This document shows positions 22,257-23,821 of a stretch of DNA of 23,821 nucleotides, in pieces. Numbering within the stretch: position 1 is the stretch's first letter; every line of letters begins with the position of its first letter. The position numbers were made by a program, and so were the translations under genes. The notes under the pieces are model-generated. The model did no database searches, was not told the DNA's origin, and was given only the letters and a program-made list of their open reading frames with translations. This stretch comes from Annulohypoxylon bovei var. microspora (lineage: Eukaryota; Ascomycota; Sordariomycetes; Xylariales; Hypoxylaceae). The stretch covers positions 1-23,821 of the forward strand of contig MU405466.1 in the NCBI GenBank assembly GCA_022836615.1. The letters are read 5' to 3'.

Positions 22257-23639
22257 TTTAATATTAACGTAATTTTAAAAAAATAACCTTACATCACGCC
22301 TTATGTTACGCTTTAAGTTATTATAATATATAATTAAAACAATTAAACAAATATAATTAATATATATTAATAAATATTTTAATTAATTAAAAGAATTAAT
22401 TTTAATTTAATAAAGTTATATTATCAAGTATCCATTTTTTTAATATATATATAAAATTTTAATATAAATATATAAAATTTTTATAAATATTTAAATATAA
22501 AAGTTTTATATTTTTTTTTAAAGTTTAATAATATTTTTTTTTCTTTAAAATTTAATAATTAACCATTATAATTTAAAATATTTTATTATTTCTTTTTTTT
22601 TAAAAAATATAATATAAAAAAAAAAAATTTATATAATTTAAAACCTTAATATTTTAACCTTTATATATATGTATGATTTTATTAAATATATAAGACTTTT
22701 TTTTCTTTTTTTTTAAAGTACATAAATATATATTTTTTTAAAACTTTTTCATTTTAAGTACATAAATACATTATTAAAATAAAAAGTAATAAAATTATTT
22801 TAATAATTGATTTTTTAAACCTGTTTTTTTTTAAACCATATTTATTTTAATTATTTATTTTATTATTATTATATTATTTAAATAATAACCATTATTAATT
22901 ATTTATTTTTATACATTATGGATCTTAATCGTTAATTAAACTTCGTAGCAATGGCATAAAATATAATTAATTTATTAAAAGAATTTTCATTATATTAAAA
23001 CTTACCTGCAATTAATTAAAGCTAACAAATTTTAGTTGCTTTACAAGGTATATAAGTTAATATTAATATTATTAAAAGTAATATAAATGCTTTTAAAAAG
23101 TCTTTTTATTATTAACATTTTTTTAATGAATGTTATTATTTTTAAAAAAAATATTATTACTTTTAAATAAAATGTTATTATTATTAACACTTGCTTTAAC
23201 AATTTTAAAAGAATTATTACTATTATTAACACTCGCTTTAATAAACTTAAAACTCATATTTAAGTTTTATAAATATTTTAAATGTATTCAATTATTTGCT
23301 TATTAACATATTAATTAAAAACTTATTATAAAGATATTAACTTAATTATGTATTTATGTAATAATAATATTACATTATTAAATGTTAAATTAAAACCACT
23401 TTAATTAATATTAAATAATTAAATTATTAAAGATTTCATAACATTTATATTAAGTATTAAAACTTTTAATAATACGAAACCATATAATGACATCATGATA
23501 AATACTTATATTTTATTAAGTCTTAAAGTTAATAAATTATTATAAGCTTTAAGTTTAAATATGGCGGGGAATGTTAATGCAAAAAAATAAAAGTTATTAT
23601 AAGCATGTGGCATTATTTTTTTTTACCATTAAAAATTAA
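22257..23639. other. AT-rich spacer with homopolymer tracts
   Basis: Poly-T and poly-A runs dominate 22500-22760. A 42-base imperfect tandem at about 23171-23254 (attaacacttgctttaa / attaacactcgctttaa) accounts for a 63-codon minus-strand frame. No gene was recognised. Confidence 0.5.
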
Positions 23640-23821
23640 GATTAAGTAAGTAAATGAGTAAATGAGTAAATGGTAAATAATAAATAAGTTTTTAAGTAAT
23701 TAAATATTAAGTTCTTAGGTTCTTAGGTTTAAATATTAATTATTAAGTTTTTAAGTTTAAATATTAAATATTAAATATTAAGTTTTTAAGTTTTTAAATT
23801 TTTAAGTTTTTAAGTTCTTAA
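23640..23821 (+). repeat. 8-bp-period tandem tract at window edge
   Basis: The tract begins with gagtaaat units (about 23653-23671), continues with ttcttagg units (23711-23728) and ends in tttttaag units, all near an 8-base period. The tract runs off the end of the window, so its full length is unknown. It could be a degenerated minisatellite; a telomere-like origin cannot be supported from this fragment. Confidence 0.6.

Noticed and set aside
23041..23232. 63-codon minus-strand frame
   Set aside because: Coincides with imperfect 42-base tandem repeats and poly-A/T; low-complexity hydrophobic peptide.
1..23821. Organelle (mitochondrial or plastid) origin
   Set aside because: No rRNA, tRNA or core organelle gene recognised in nearly 24 kb, and dispersed repeats with transition-biased divergence fit nuclear repeat DNA better.

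Overview
The window is about 23.8 kb of extremely AT-rich DNA, with many 60-base stretches at or below roughly 10-15% G+C by eye. No intact gene was found: the longest uninterrupted standard-code frames are about 85 codons. No tRNA, rRNA or CRISPR array was recognised. TA dinucleotides and TAA/TTA triplets saturate every frame, CpA and TpG are scarce, and CpG is relatively spared. Paired repeat copies inside the window differ mostly by C/T and G/A transitions. Together these features look like an AT-isochore of a filamentous fungus (probably an ascomycete) degraded by repeat-induced point mutation (RIP). The organism and mechanism are inferred; other very AT-rich eukaryotes are not formally excluded.

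Layout. 1-3.0 kb: AT-rich DNA without a firm feature, with a weak reading-frame relic near 2.76-3.02 kb. 3.7-11.8 kb: nested direct repeats. A ~255 bp block (R) occurs at 3.69 and 11.54 kb; between its copies lie two copies of a ~520 bp block (P, 5.59 and 7.51 kb) and two copies of a ~620 bp block (Q, 6.68 and 9.99 kb, plus a fragment at 7.40 kb). Between P2 and Q2, at about 8.88-9.76 kb on the plus strand, is the most informative feature: a heavily mutated eukaryotic protein-kinase reading frame whose glycine loop, beta-3 lysine, catalytic-loop and subdomain XI motifs lie in order in one frame. 12-15.2 kb: AT-rich DNA with short minisatellites.

15.3-22.3 kb: a complex of related repeat modules. 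Two inverted arms of about 0.78 kb (15.91-16.69 and 20.02-20.80 kb) enclose about 3.3 kb, a long-TIR transposon or foldback-like arrangement. The enclosed DNA holds a possible minus-strand coding relic and a strand-asymmetric CCACC-rich minisatellite. That minisatellite recurs in inverted orientation at 21.56-22.26 kb, and a ~180 bp module (D) lies in direct orientation outside both arms. 22.3-23.8 kb: AT-rich DNA ending in an 8-bp-period tandem tract.

Nothing here appears to be expressed as a functional gene. The region reads as a graveyard of repeats and at least one captured or duplicated host-like gene.
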